A DNA stretch of 64,000 nt from Haloglomus salinum (GTDB taxonomy: Archaea > Halobacteriota > Halobacteria > Halobacteriales > Haloarculaceae). A program made the position numbers and the translations under genes. Where the stretch lies: NCBI RefSeq assembly GCF_024298825.1, contig NZ_CP101153.1, positions 1,054,001 through 1,118,000 of the forward strand. The letters are read 5' to 3'. This document shows positions 15,853 to 25,077 of the stretch, one piece after another. Every line of letters begins with the position of its first letter. Within the stretch, counting starts at the first letter, position 1. The notes beneath the pieces were generated by a model that did no database searches, was not told where the DNA came from, and saw only the letters and a list, made by a program, of their open reading frames with translations.

Positions 15853-17070
15853 ATGGCCGCTGCCGACCCGTCCGACGGGCACGCCCCCGGTGAGAGCGTC
15901 GCCGCCGCCTGCCGCGAAGCCGGCCTCGTCCGGCTCGTGGCGACGAGCGACGGCGACGCGCTCGCCGCGACGGGTGTCCTCGCACGGGCGCTCTCGGCGG
16001 TTGGCATCCCGTTCCAGGCCTCCGTCCGGCCGTTCCCTGCCGAGACACTCGGCGACGGCACGGACACGGACGCGACGGTGACCGTCGGTGCGACCGGCGG
16101 CGATGTCGCGCTCGACGGCCACCCCGCGAGTCCAGCGGCGTACGCGGCTGCCCGGAAACTCGCGCCCGACGCCGCCGACCCGACGCTCGCGCTCGCGGGC
16201 GTGCTGGCGGCCGACGCCGTGCCGGGCGACGACCCGACGACGCTGGCTGAAGATGCACGGGCCGCCGGCTGCGACCGCCGGCCCGGCGTCGGCGTTCCGA
16301 CCGCGGACCTCGTCGACGGGCTGGCGCACACGACGCTGGCGCACACGCCCGACTCGGGCGACGTGGAGGCGTACCGCGCGGCACTGGCCGAGCGGGACCT
16401 CCCGACCGAGTGGACGGTCGAGCCGTCAGACGACGCCACCGCAGCGGGCGACGACCGCGAGGACGCCGGCCGCCGGCTGGCGTCGCTGCTGGCGTTCGAC
16501 GCCGTCCGGTCCGGCGAGGCGCCGCCGCGGGCGGCCGACGCGGTCGAGCGCGCGCTCCGGCCCCACGCTGGCGCGCACTGCCCGTTCGCGACGGTCGAGG
16601 GGTACGCCGACGTACTCGACGCGACGGCACGCCGCGCGCCCGGCACGGGCGTCGCGCTGGCGCTCGGGCACGACGCCCGCGACGCCGCGCTCGACGCGTG
16701 GCGCGGCCACGCGAACGACGCCCACAGCGCGGTCCGGGCGGCCGACACCAGTCGGTACGACGGCTGTGTCGCGGTGGTCACGCGGACCGGCCCCGTCGAG
16801 ACGGTCGCACGACTGGTTCGCGACTTCCGCTCGCTCGAGCCCGCGGTCCTCGTCATCGGTGACGGGGAGGCCGCGGCTGCGGGCGACGGCGTCGACGTGG
16901 GCGAGCCGCTGCGGGCGACCGCGGCGGCTGGCGGCCCGTCCGGCGGGCAGGCCTCGCCGGACGGGTCCGACGGTGGCACGAGCCACGCACGCGGCGAGAC
17001 GGCGTACGCCCGACTGGACACGAGCGACCCGACGGGACTCCTCGACGCGTTCCGGGAGGGACTGGCATGA
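15853..17070 (+). CDS. RecJ-like DHH-family exonuclease (degenerate)
   Basis: 405 residues. Resembles the haloarchaeal RecJ-like proteins coded between S15 and Pcc1. The first motif corresponds to DADG of DHH phosphoesterases (VATSDGDALAATGVLARAL, about residues 31-50), and a DHH-like segment appears as LDGHPASP near residue 92, without the full DHH. A DHHA1-like C-terminal part contains YDGCVAVVTRTGPVETVARL near 305-325. The DHH active site is therefore incomplete by eye, so nuclease activity is uncertain. Probably related to archaeal RecJ/GAN proteins of the replication and repair machinery. Its stop overlaps the Pcc1 start (ATGA), so translation is coupled. Confidence 0.75.
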   Translation: MAAADPSDGHAPGESVAAACREAGLVRLVATSDGDALAATGVLARALSAVGIPFQASVRPFPAETLGDGTDTDATVTVGATGGDVALDGHPASPAAYAAARKLAPDAADPTLALAGVLAADAVPGDDPTTLAEDARAAGCDRRPGVGVPTADLVDGLAHTTLAHTPDSGDVEAYRAALAERDLPTEWTVEPSDDATAAGDDREDAGRRLASLLAFDAVRSGEAPPRAADAVERALRPHAGAHCPFATVEGYADVLDATARRAPGTGVALALGHDARDAALDAWRGHANDAHSAVRAADTSRYDGCVAVVTRTGPVETVARLVRDFRSLEPAVLVIGDGEAAAAGDGVDVGEPLRATAAAGGPSGGQASPDGSDGGTSHARGETAYARLDTSDPTGLLDAFREGLA

Positions 17071-17417
17071 GCGGGACCGACGCTGCCGGCGACGGCACGG
17101 ACGGCGTCCGCAAGCGTGCCACTCTCCGGACGCGCCACGACGACCCCACGGTCGTCGCCCGAGCGGTCCGGCCGGACAACACGGACGCGATGGGGACCGC
17201 AGTGACCGAGGACCGTGTCGTCACGCGCATCGAGCGCCCGACGACCGGTGGCCTGCGCTCGACCGTCGACGACTACGTGGTCAACCTCCGGGTGGCCGAG
17301 CAGGTCGCGGCGACCGCTCGGGGCGAGGCGGCGACGGTGGACCCAGTACGCGAGGCGACAGCATCGGACGGTCCGAACGACAGCGACATCACCACAGACG
17401 ACACACACGACACATGA
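17067..17417 (+). CDS. pcc1: KEOPS complex subunit Pcc1
   Basis: 116 residues. The core KRATLRTRHDDPTVVARAVRPDN and RIERPTTGGLRSTVDDYVVNLRVAEQV is the Pcc1/Cgi121-type dimerisation fold of the KEOPS complex, which with Kae1/Bud32 and Cgi121 makes N6-threonylcarbamoyladenosine at tRNA position 37. Longer than the minimal Pcc1 because of an acidic tail (about 90-116). It overlaps the RecJ-like gene by 4 nt upstream and the S3ae start by 4 nt downstream, so it is co-translated with ribosomal protein genes. The other KEOPS genes are not in this window. Confidence 0.88.
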   Translation: MSGTDAAGDGTDGVRKRATLRTRHDDPTVVARAVRPDNTDAMGTAVTEDRVVTRIERPTTGGLRSTVDDYVVNLRVAEQVAATARGEAATVDPVREATASDGPNDSDITTDDTHDT

Positions 17418-18049
17418 GCGAACGAAGCGTTTCCCGACGGAAACAGGAGAAGCGGTGGTACACCGTGCTCGCGCCGGAGCAGTTCGACCGGCAGGAGCTC
17501 GGCCGCACCCCCGCCGACGAACCCGAACAGCTCTACGACCGCACCATCGAGACGACCCTCGGTGAACTGGAGAACGACGCCAGCGAGAACAATACGAAGC
17601 TGACGTTCCAGATCAACGACGTCGGCTCGGACTCGGCGTACACGGAGTTCATCCGGCACGAGCTCACGCGAGACTACCTGCGCTCGCTGGTCCGCCGTGG
17701 CTCATCGAAGATCGCCACCTACGAGACCGTGCTGTCGACGGACGACTACCGCGTCCAGATCCAGCCGGTGGCGTTCACGACCAAGAAGGCCGACCACTCC
17801 CAGGAGAAGGCGATCCGCCGGACGATGATCGACCTGACCCGCGAGGCCGCGGAGGACCGGACCTTCGAGGAACTCGTGGATGCGGTCGTCAACGGCCAGC
17901 TCTCCTCGGCCATCTACGCCGAGGCCAAGACCATCTACCCGCTCCGCCGGGTCGAGGTCCAGAAGATGACCCTCGAGGCACGCCCCGAGGAGGTCGCCGA
18001 GGAGGAGGAGACCGCCGTCGCCGTCGAGGACGACGACGTCGAGGTCTGA
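17414..18049 (+). CDS. rps3ae: 30S ribosomal protein S3ae (eS1)
   Basis: 211 residues. Typical eS1 sequence: VSRRKQEKRWYTVLAPEQFD, NNTKLTFQINDVGSDSAYTEF, HELTRDYLRSLVRRGSSKI, YPLRRVEVQKM, then an acidic tail (EEEETAVAVEDDDVEV). It sits on the small subunit near the mRNA exit. Start ATG overlaps the Pcc1 stop. Last gene of the operon: a terminator hairpin with T-run follows immediately. Confidence 0.96.
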   Translation: MSERSVSRRKQEKRWYTVLAPEQFDRQELGRTPADEPEQLYDRTIETTLGELENDASENNTKLTFQINDVGSDSAYTEFIRHELTRDYLRSLVRRGSSKIATYETVLSTDDYRVQIQPVAFTTKKADHSQEKAIRRTMIDLTREAAEDRTFEELVDAVVNGQLSSAIYAEAKTIYPLRRVEVQKMTLEARPEEVAEEEETAVAVEDDDVEV

Positions 18050-18053
18050 ACCC

Positions 18054-18073
18054 GAACGTTTCCGTTCTCTTTT
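18054..18073 (+). terminator. Terminator of the S15-S3ae operon
   Basis: gaacg-tttc-cgttc hairpin directly followed by tctttt, 5 nt after the S3ae stop. T-rich tracts are the known archaeal termination signal. Confidence 0.6.
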
Positions 18074-18087
18074 CGCTCCCGCAGTGG

Positions 18088-18501
18088 CTACTCCGTGACG
18101 ACGATGGTCCCCTTCATCCCGGCGGCCTCGTGGGGGATGCAGTAGTACTGGTACTCACCGGGGACCTCGAAGGTGTGCGAGTAGGTCTCTCCCGGCTGGA
18201 TGTTCCCGGCGCCCGGCCACCCGTCCACCGCCTCCTGCTGGGAGTCGGCGCCCCCGGAGGCGAAGTACGTCGCGTCCGCGGGGATGAGGCTCTCGTAGGC
18301 CGTGACGCTGTGACCCCGGCTCCCGACGTTCCCCCAGACGACGGTGTCGCCGGCCGATACCTCGTACTCGACGGGCTGGAAGGCGTTGTGGACCATCCCC
18401 ACGTCGTAGGAGTCGTCGGAGAGCGCCGCGCTCGACCCACAGCCCGCGAGGCCGACCGAGGCGGCGGCACCAGCCGTCGCGAGGAACGTCCGTCGCTTCA
18501 T
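18088..18501 (-). CDS. Halocyanin-like blue copper lipoprotein
   Basis: 137 residues. N terminus MKRRTFLATAG with a hydrophobic run and LAGC lipobox (Cys21): Tat-exported lipoprotein. The plastocyanin-like domain carries all four type 1 copper ligands: His64 (SRGHSV), Cys121, His124 and Met129 (YYCIPHEAAGMKG). It is a small electron carrier on the outer face of the membrane. Compared with long halocyanins the linker is short (residues 22-32). A weak TATA (gcctaagc) lies about 28 nt upstream. Convergent with the ribosomal operon. Confidence 0.92.
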   Translation of the reverse strand: MKRRTFLATAGAAASVGLAGCGSSAALSDDSYDVGMVHNAFQPVEYEVSAGDTVVWGNVGSRGHSVTAYESLIPADATYFASGGADSQQEAVDGWPGAGNIQPGETYSHTFEVPGEYQYYCIPHEAAGMKGTIVVTE

Positions 18502-18606
18502 CACCTCGCGGTTGGGGTTCGGCGCGCTTAGGCGACGTGGTTCGACCCTCGAATCCGGGGCTCGGCACGAGAGTTCAAGTAGGGTGACGCGACCAGACGG
18601 CCCACC

Positions 18607-19905
18607 GTGCTCCCCGTGCTTCCGCCCATGCCGCCGGCGCCGCGCCAGTTCCCCCTCCGGGCGGCCGTCGACCTCGCCGGCATCCGGTTCCTGCTCGACC
18701 CGGCGCTGACGGCGACAGCGCTGGCGTTCGTGGCGGGTGGGGTCCTCCTCGGGACGGTCAGCGGGCTGACGCCGGGGCTGCACGCCAACAACATGGCGCT
18801 CCTGCTGGCTTCCGTGGCGCCCGCGGTCCCCGGCCCGCCGCGGCTCGTCGGCGCGGCGCTGCTGGCGACCGGCGTGGTCCACACGTTCCTCGACGTGGTG
18901 CCCGCGCTCGCACTCGGCGTGCCGGACCCGGCGATGGCCGCCTCCGCGCTCCCGGGCCATCGGCTCGTCCTCGAGGGGCGGGGCCGGGAGGCACTCCGGC
19001 TCTCCGCGCTCGGGAGCGGCCTCGCCGTCCTGCTCGCGGTGCCGCTGGCCATCCCCGTCACGCGGGCGATGGTCGCGGCCTACCCGACGCTCAGTACACA
19101 CCTACCGCTCGTGCTCGGCGGCGTCGCGGCCGTCCTGGTCCTCACCGAGCGCGACCCGTTCCGGATGCTCGTGGGTGCCGGGTCGTTCCTCGCCAGCAGC
19201 GCACTCGGCTGGCTCACCCTCGACATCGACCCCGCCGCGCCGCTCGCCGTCGGCGGCGTCCTCACGCCGCTGTTCGCCGGCCTGTTCGGCGCCCCCGTCC
19301 TCGTCGACGCGCTCGGCGGGAGCGGCGTGCCCCCGCAGGGCGACACGACGGTCGCGACCGGGCCACGGACCGTCGCCCGACTCGGCGCCGTCGGCGCGCT
19401 CGCCGGCGCCGTCGTCGGCTACGTCCCCGGCGTCTCCAGCGCGGTCGCGGCGACGGTCGCCCTGCTCGCGGTCGGCGGCAGCGGTGCCCGCGGGTTCGTC
19501 GTCACGACGAGCGGCGTCAACACCGCCAACTCGATATTCGCCCTGTTCGCGCTCGTCGCGCTCGGCTCCCCGCGGACCGGCGTCCTGGTCGCGCTGGAGG
19601 AGGCGAAGACGCCGCTGAACCTGCCGTTGCTCCTGACCGCCGCCGGCCTCGCGGCCGTCGCCGGCTTCTGTCTGGTGCCGGTACTGGGTGACCGGTATCT
19701 CGAACGACTCCGTGACGCCGACTACACCCGGCTGTCGGCCGCCGTCCTCGTGGGACTCGCCGCCGTCTCCTTCGTCTTCGCGGGCGTGCTCGGCGTGGGC
19801 ATCTTCCTCGTCGCGGCGGGGCTGGGACTGGTGCCCGCTCGCCTCGGCGCACGCCGGTCACACCTGATGGGCGTGCTGATGGGGCCGCTCATCGTGGGGG
19901 CGTGA
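18607..19905 (+). CDS. TctA-like/DUF112 permease
   Basis: 432 residues from GTG (an ATG at 18628 is an alternative). Ten or more hydrophobic segments, with the family motifs: GTVSGLTPGLHANNMALLL near residues 48-66 and VVGYVPGVSSAVAATVALL near 275-293, the two inverted-repeat signatures of tripartite tricarboxylate transporter permeases (COG1784/TctA). In archaea these usually lack a solute-binding protein partner, and none is found here, so substrate and mechanism are open. Located in the cytoplasmic membrane. Divergent from the halocyanin gene. Confidence 0.82.
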   Translation: MLPVLPPMPPAPRQFPLRAAVDLAGIRFLLDPALTATALAFVAGGVLLGTVSGLTPGLHANNMALLLASVAPAVPGPPRLVGAALLATGVVHTFLDVVPALALGVPDPAMAASALPGHRLVLEGRGREALRLSALGSGLAVLLAVPLAIPVTRAMVAAYPTLSTHLPLVLGGVAAVLVLTERDPFRMLVGAGSFLASSALGWLTLDIDPAAPLAVGGVLTPLFAGLFGAPVLVDALGGSGVPPQGDTTVATGPRTVARLGAVGALAGAVVGYVPGVSSAVAATVALLAVGGSGARGFVVTTSGVNTANSIFALFALVALGSPRTGVLVALEEAKTPLNLPLLLTAAGLAAVAGFCLVPVLGDRYLERLRDADYTRLSAAVLVGLAAVSFVFAGVLGVGIFLVAAGLGLVPARLGARRSHLMGVLMGPLIVGA

Positions 19906-19992
19906 TTCGCCCCAAAACGAGGAACATCTCAGATATAAGTTCTTCGAGTAGAGTTAGATGGATATCGAGGAACTATTCGAGATATCCTGGGA

Positions 19993-21423
19993 CTAGTCTG
20001 CTGCCGTGAGGATATCGTCCCGCATCGCGTGGGCGAGCGCCTCCGCTCGCTCGCGGCTCGGGGCCTCGGCGTACACCCGGATGAGCGGTTCCGTCCCCGA
20101 TTCCCGGGCCAGCACCCAGGCGTCGCCGAAGTCGAGGCGGTAGCCGTCGATGGTCGTGACCTCGGCGTCCGCCGCGGCGGCGTGGGTCTCGATGGCCTCG
20201 AGCATCGCCTCGCGCTCCGCGCCGCCGGAGTGGCCGACGTTCAGGCGGACGTTCTCGTAGCCGTCGAACGGGGCGACCACCTCCCGGACCGTCCGGCGGC
20301 CGTCGGCGACGCCCGCGATGTCGCCGTGGCCGGCCAGCAACTCGCAGAAGCGGGCGGCCGTGTAGGCGCCGTCGCGGGCGAGGCGGTAGGGCGGGAAGAG
20401 GACGCCCCCGTTCCCCTCGCCGGCGACCGGGACGTGGGTCCCCTCGGCCTGCAGTTCCTCGATGCGCGTGATGATGTGCGTGCTCCCGATGGGCGTGAGT
20501 TCGAGGTCCGCGTCGGCCCGGCGGGCGGCCTCGACGAGCCGCTGAGAGACGTTCACGGCGGAGACGGTGGCGTCCCCCGGTTCCAGGTCCGCGGCGGCCA
20601 GCGCCGCGAGGGTGGCGTCACCCTCGACGGGGTCGCCGGCGGCGTCGTAGAAGATGGCACGGTCGGCGTCGCCGTCGTGGGCGATGCCGATATCGGCGCC
20701 GCGGGCCCGGACGAGACGGCCGAGGTCCGCGAGGTTGTCGGGGACGGGTTCGGGGTCCCGTCCCGGGAAGTGGCCGTCCGGTGTGGCGTTGACCGTGACG
20801 ACCTCACAGCCGAGTTCGCGGAACAGGTCGGGCGAGGTGAGTGCGCCGGCCCCGTGACCGGGGTCGAGCGCGACCGTCAGGTCGGCGCTGGCGATGGCCT
20901 CGCGGTCGACCGCATCGAGGACGCTCTCGACGTACTGCCGCCTGGCGTTCTCGATGCGGTAGCTCCGGCCGGTCTCGTCCCACGAGGCGTGGGCCGGGCC
21001 GACAGCGCCGTCGGAACGCATCGCGCGGACGTGGGCCTCGACGCGCTCGAGTTCCGCGCGGTCCAGTTCGATGCCGTCGGCACCGATGAGCTTCACCCCG
21101 TTGTACTCGGGCGGATTGTGGCTGGCCGTCACCATCAGGCCCGGCACCCCCTTGTACTCGTCGTACGCCTGCAACCCCGGCGTGGGAACGACGCCGAGTC
21201 GGTGGACATCGATGCCGACGCTGGTCAGGCCGGCGGCCGCGGCATCCGCGAACGTCTCGCCAGTCCGGCGGGTGTCGCGGGCGAGGGCGGCCACCGGCCG
21301 GTCAGTCCCCGGGTCGTCCTCGCGCCAGACTGCACCGGCGGCGCGCGCGACCCGGCCGACGAACGCGGGCGTCATCAGGTCACCGACCACACCGCGGACC
21401 CCGCTGGAACCGAACACCTCCAT
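19993..21423 (-). CDS. glmM: Phosphoglucosamine mutase / phosphohexomutase
   Basis: 476 residues, full length. All signature motifs of the alpha-D-phosphohexomutase family: start MEVFGSSGVRGVVGD, active phosphoserine loop MVTASHNPPEYNG (about residues 97-109), metal-binding loop HDGDADRAIF, sugar loop GEGNGGVLFPP and phosphate-binding loop ESGTEPLIRVYAEA. Converts glucosamine-6-phosphate to glucosamine-1-phosphate, or mannose/glucose phosphates; archaeal members can be bifunctional, so the glmM name is a family assignment. Cytoplasmic. Its promoter (cccctttgac about 27 nt upstream) is weak. It is divergent from the HVO_0234-like gene. Confidence 0.9.
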   Translation of the reverse strand: MEVFGSSGVRGVVGDLMTPAFVGRVARAAGAVWREDDPGTDRPVAALARDTRRTGETFADAAAAGLTSVGIDVHRLGVVPTPGLQAYDEYKGVPGLMVTASHNPPEYNGVKLIGADGIELDRAELERVEAHVRAMRSDGAVGPAHASWDETGRSYRIENARRQYVESVLDAVDREAIASADLTVALDPGHGAGALTSPDLFRELGCEVVTVNATPDGHFPGRDPEPVPDNLADLGRLVRARGADIGIAHDGDADRAIFYDAAGDPVEGDATLAALAAADLEPGDATVSAVNVSQRLVEAARRADADLELTPIGSTHIITRIEELQAEGTHVPVAGEGNGGVLFPPYRLARDGAYTAARFCELLAGHGDIAGVADGRRTVREVVAPFDGYENVRLNVGHSGGAEREAMLEAIETHAAAADAEVTTIDGYRLDFGDAWVLARESGTEPLIRVYAEAPSRERAEALAHAMRDDILTAAD

Positions 21424-21560
21424 TCGGGTGGGCGTCCGTCCGGTCGCGTCAAAGGGGTTCCGGACAGCACACCGCCGTCGCTATCCCGTGACGCCCTCGC
21501 CCACACCGGGAGCCGGAGCCGCACGGCAACCGCTTTGGGCGTGGCCGTCGGCGTTCGGAT

Positions 21561-22421
21561 ATGAGCGACGACGACATCTCCATCGACGAGAAGCGCGTCT
21601 ACGGCGCGAAGACGGGCACGACGGCCGTGTTCGTCGCCACGGGCGCGGGGCTCGCGCGCGTCGAAATCTCGGACGACCTCGTCGGCGAGTTCGGCCTGGC
21701 CCACCGCGGCGGCGTCCACGACGTGGCCGGCGCGGACGGCAACCTCGCGCTCGCGGGCGAGGACGACGTGCGCCTCGGCACCGGCGACACCTTCCGCCCC
21801 ACCGGGTTCGGCGACGCGACGGCCGTCGGCTGGCACGACGATGCGCTCCACGCCGCGGGCGACGACCGTGTCCTCCGGTTCGACCCCGACGGCGACCCGA
21901 CCGTCGGCGACATGGATGACCCCGCGCCGGGTTCCTGGACGACCACTGCCGAAGTGGGCGAGGTGCGTGCCATCGTCGACGACATGGTCGCGGGCGCCGA
22001 GGGTCTGTTCCGCCTCGACGGCGACCGCCTCGGCCTCGCGGATGTCCGTGACGTGGCGCCCGCGGGCCCGCTTGCCGCGACCGGCGACGGGCTCTACTAC
22101 CTCGGCAACGGCTGGATGGACGCGCTTGCCGGCGATTTCCGGGCCGTGGCCGCAGCGCCCGACGGCCGCGCCCACGCCGCGACCCCGGACGGGCTGTACG
22201 CCCGCTCGCCCGCCAGCGAGGGGTACGACGAGGCCGCCTGGGTCGAGACCGACCTCCCGGTGGCCGGCCACGTCGTCGACGTGGCGTACGGCCCCGAGGC
22301 GACCTACGCCGTCACTGCCGAGGGGACCGTCCTGGCGAACGCGGGCGACGGCTGGCGTGACCGCTCGCTCGGCCTCCCCGGCGCGCGGCGGCTGGCCGTC
22401 CCCGGCGTCTCGCTGGAGTAA
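21561..22421 (+). CDS. HVO_0234-family beta-propeller protein
   Basis: 286 residues. The start MSDDDISIDEKRVYGAKTG and the repeated pattern of short strands with GD/DG turns (GDTFRPTGFGDATAVGWHDDAL, GDDRVLRFDPDGDPTVGD, PDGRAHAATPDGLYARSP) match the haloarchaeal HVO_0234-type beta-propeller, which as I recall lies beside prs in several genomes, as here. No signal peptide, so cytoplasmic; function unknown. It is strikingly acidic and has no cysteine. Same strand as prs, but a 296-nt gap with a stable hairpin separates them, so they may not be one transcript. Confidence 0.82.
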   Translation: MSDDDISIDEKRVYGAKTGTTAVFVATGAGLARVEISDDLVGEFGLAHRGGVHDVAGADGNLALAGEDDVRLGTGDTFRPTGFGDATAVGWHDDALHAAGDDRVLRFDPDGDPTVGDMDDPAPGSWTTTAEVGEVRAIVDDMVAGAEGLFRLDGDRLGLADVRDVAPAGPLAATGDGLYYLGNGWMDALAGDFRAVAAAPDGRAHAATPDGLYARSPASEGYDEAAWVETDLPVAGHVVDVAYGPEATYAVTAEGTVLANAGDGWRDRSLGLPGARRLAVPGVSLE

Positions 22422-22717
22422 TCAGCCGGAAGCGACGGCCGGCCCGTTCCACCACAGGAAGCGCCCGCTCGCCCCATCAGGCGGAGCCGGCGCGTCAGCG
22501 CCGTGCGGAGCCACGCCGGCGAGCGGGCGGGGAGGTGTGGGGGTACCCTGCTCGGCTGGAACGACCACGGGCGTCGCTCGACGGGAAACCGTCCCCCTGG
22601 CGTCCTCGCGAGCGGAGCGACCGAGGGCTTCGTAGCCAACCTCGCCGCCATCCCCGACCTCGCTGCAAACGCCTGCCGACGGAAACGCTTGTTACCCTGC
22701 ACGAGGGAGCCGCAGTC
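22422..22717 (+). other. Intergenic stretch with a large stem-loop
   Basis: No gene. It contains a perfect 12-bp inverted repeat, cgcccgctcgcc at 22462-22473 and its complement at 22518-22529, with a 44-nt loop that itself holds a cggcgc-gtca-gcgccg hairpin. It may terminate the propeller gene. The right part (about 22690) carries a weak TATA-like cttgttacc 26 nt before prs. Confidence 0.45.
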
Positions 22718-23566
22718 ATGATAGTCCCAGGGTCCGGGTCGCAGTCGCTCGCGGCGTCGCTGGCCGCCGCCCTCGACGAGCCCCTGGCACCCGTCGAGTT
22801 CGAGCGGTTCGCGGACGGCGAGTTGCTGGCGCGGGTCCCCGGGTTCGAGGGGTCCCGAGCCGTGGTGGTGGCGAGCACGGACTCCAGCGACGCCCACGTC
22901 GAGTTGCTCCAGTTGCAGGACGCCGTCGCCGACCGGGCCGACGAGGTCGTGACGGTCATCCCGTACATGGGGTACGGCCGACAGGACCGGCGGTTCCGCG
23001 ATGGCGAGCCGGTCTCGGCACGGGCGATGGCGCGCGCCATCTCCACGGGAACGGACCGCGTCCTCGTGGTCAACCCGCACGAGCCGGACGTCGGCGAGTT
23101 CTTCGACGCCCCGTTCACGGCCGTCGACGCGGCCCCGCAGCTCGCGACACCACTTCCCGACGACCTCCGGGAGCCGCTCTTCCTCGCCCCCGACGCGGGC
23201 GCGACCGACCTCGCGGCGACAGTCCGGGACGCGTACGGCGCCGGCGAGACCGACCACTTCGAGAAGCATCGCGACCGCGAGACCGGCGCGGTGGAGATGC
23301 AGCCCTCGGCGGTCGACGCCGGCGGCCGGGACGTGGTCCTCGTCGACGATATCATCGCCACGGGCGGGACGATGAGCGAGGCCATCGCGCAACTGCACGG
23401 GCACGCCGTCGGGCGCGTCTTCGTCACCTGCATCCACCCGATGCTTGCGGCGAGCGCGCGGACGCGGCTCGAGCGCGCGGACATCGAGGCCGTCTACGGC
23501 ACGGACACGCTGGAGCGCGCGTCCTCGTGTGTGAGTGTCGCACCGGCCGTGGCCGAACACCTCTGA
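22718..23566 (+). CDS. prs: Ribose-phosphate pyrophosphokinase
   Basis: 282 residues, the short archaeal (class II/III-like) form. ATP-binding flexible region [19 protein letters not shown] (about 82-100), phosphate and ribose-binding PRPP motif [18 protein letters not shown] (about 205-222). Makes PRPP from ribose-5-phosphate and ATP, feeding purine, pyrimidine, His and Trp synthesis. The ATG at 22718 ([16 protein letters not shown]) is preferred to upstream frame starts because the conserved N terminus begins there. It lies upstream of pdxS, which also uses pentose phosphate. Confidence 0.93.
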   Translation: MIVPGSGSQSLAASLAAALDEPLAPVEFERFADGELLARVPGFEGSRAVVVASTDSSDAHVELLQLQDAVADRADEVVTVIPYMGYGRQDRRFRDGEPVSARAMARAISTGTDRVLVVNPHEPDVGEFFDAPFTAVDAAPQLATPLPDDLREPLFLAPDAGATDLAATVRDAYGAGETDHFEKHRDRETGAVEMQPSAVDAGGRDVVLVDDIIATGGTMSEAIAQLHGHAVGRVFVTCIHPMLAASARTRLERADIEAVYGTDTLERASSCVSVAPAVAEHL

Positions 23567-23623
23567 GTCGGCGCCGGCACCGCTACCGGGCCGTCACGAC
23601 ACGCATCCCCACGCAAAGACACG

Positions 23624-23631
23624 CGTTAAGT
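23624..23631 (+). promoter_or_regulatory. TATA box of pdxS
   Basis: cgttaagt centred about 27 nt before the ATG at 23655; leaderless arrangement. Confidence 0.55.
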
Positions 23632-23654
23632 GGGTCCGGACCGAACCGTTTGTC

Positions 23655-24563
23655 ATGAGCGAGGCCACCGATCTCGAGGAACTCGAACGCGGCACGGAGC
23701 TCGTCAAGCGCGGGTTCGCGAAGATGCAGAAAGGCGGTGTCATCATGGACGTCGTCAACCGTGAGCAGGCCCGCATCGCCGAGGACGTGGGCGCAGTCGC
23801 CGTGATGAACCTCGAGGCGGTGCCCGCCGACATCCGCAAGCGCGGCGGCGTCGCGCGGATGGCCGACCCCGCCAGCCTGACGGAGATCATCGATGAGGTC
23901 TCCATCCCCGTGATGGGCAAGGCCCGCATCGGCCACACGAAGGAGGCCGAGATTCTCGAGGCCGCCGGCGCGGACATGGTCGACGAGTCCGAGGTCCTCA
24001 CCCCAGCGGACAACGAGTACCACATCGAGAAGGAGGAGTTCACGGCCCCGTTCGTCTGTGGCGCCCGGAACCTGCAGGAGGCGCTGCGCCGCATCGACGA
24101 GGGCGCCGCGATGATCCGCACGAAGGGCGAGGCCGGCACCGGGGACGTGAACCAGGCCGTCACCCACCAGCGCGCCATCAAGTCCGCCATCCGCGAACTG
24201 GAGGGCACGACGAAGGAGGAGCGCGAGAAGTGGGCCCGCGAGCACGAGGCACCCGCCGACCTCGTCCACCAGACCGCCGAGATGGGCCGGCTCCCGGTCG
24301 TCAACTTCGCGGCCGGCGGCATCGCCACGCCCGCCGACGCCGCGCTGATGATGCACCACGGCTGCGACGGCATCTTCGTCGGCTCCGGCATCTTCGGGGC
24401 AGAGAACCCCGAGGCGATGGGCCGCGCGGTCGTCGAGGCCGTCAACAACTGGGACGACCCCGAGCGCCTCGCGGAGATCTCCGCCAACATCGGGAAGGGG
24501 ATGAAGGGCGATTCCAACGTCGACATGCCCGAGGAGGAGAAGCTGCAGGGTCGCGGCGTGTGA
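23655..24563 (+). CDS. pdxS: Pyridoxal 5'-phosphate synthase, PdxS (lyase) subunit
   Basis: 302 residues, usual length for PdxS/Pdx1. Motifs: [45 protein letters not shown], the Schiff-base lysine in VMGKARIGH (about residue 91), second lysine in [12 protein letters not shown], and [16 protein letters not shown]. It condenses ribulose/ribose-5-phosphate, glyceraldehyde-3-phosphate and ammonia to PLP in a dodecamer, taking ammonia from the PdxT glutaminase. pdxT is not in the window. Leaderless promoter present. Confidence 0.97.
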   Translation: MSEATDLEELERGTELVKRGFAKMQKGGVIMDVVNREQARIAEDVGAVAVMNLEAVPADIRKRGGVARMADPASLTEIIDEVSIPVMGKARIGHTKEAEILEAAGADMVDESEVLTPADNEYHIEKEEFTAPFVCGARNLQEALRRIDEGAAMIRTKGEAGTGDVNQAVTHQRAIKSAIRELEGTTKEEREKWAREHEAPADLVHQTAEMGRLPVVNFAAGGIATPADAALMMHHGCDGIFVGSGIFGAENPEAMGRAVVEAVNNWDDPERLAEISANIGKGMKGDSNVDMPEEEKLQGRGV

Positions 24564-24655
24564 CCGAGGCCGGCATCGTCTCCCCACGATAGTACTGACA
24601 GCCCGGGCGGCGAACCCACACAAGGCACTTACTGCGAACGCTTACCTCCCCGGAC

Positions 24656-25077
24656 ATGTCTCCGATACTTCGTCGGCGACTCCTCGTGACCGTCGGTACT
24701 GGAGGAGCGGCGTCCTCAGCTCCGGATGCACCTCACTTGGACAGTCTTCACCCACGGAGACCGCCCGCCCCGACTCGGAACGCCGGGACGACTTCAGATT
24801 CGCTAACGAGACTAGCTCGGAGGTCACCCTCCGGATGTCCGTCACCGACGAGGAATCGGGAGAATCGATTATAGAACGCTCGTACGACCTGGCACCCCGC
24901 TTCGAGGCGGAACACGTGATAGAGAATACGATTCCGGGACTACGCAACCAGCTCTACGCCTACGATTTCAGCACGGACGCTGGACCGGAGGAAAGCTACG
25001 GGTACGCGCCCTATCGGTCCACACAGCTGCGGGTATACGTTCGGGCGACCGGAATAGAGGTCCGGGAGGTCGCATAG
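24656..25077 (+). pseudogene. Frameshifted lipoprotein gene
   Basis: An ATG at 24656 starts a Tat/lipoprotein-like signal (MSPILRRRLLVTVGTGG). At about 24703-24708 the frame shifts: the downstream frame supplies SGVLSSGCTS, a lipobox with Cys, followed by a Thr/Glu-rich linker and a beta domain (ETSSEVTLRMSVTDEESGES, LRNQLYAYDFSTDAGPEESYG) to a stop at 25077. One missing base in the GGAGG run would join the halves into about 140 residues. It could be a real inactivation or an assembly error. Not recognised beyond secreted lipoprotein. Confidence 0.6.

Noticed and set aside
15033-17408. Minus-strand ORF of 791 codons over the S15 operon
   Set aside because: Ser/Ala/Arg-rich low-complexity shadow of the high-GC operon on the other strand; crosses a tRNA gene.
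18607-19101. Long minus-strand ORF extending the halocyanin frame upstream over the permease gene
   Set aside because: The protein starts clearly at the ATG at 18501 with a lipoprotein signal; the upstream part is an antisense shadow of the permease.
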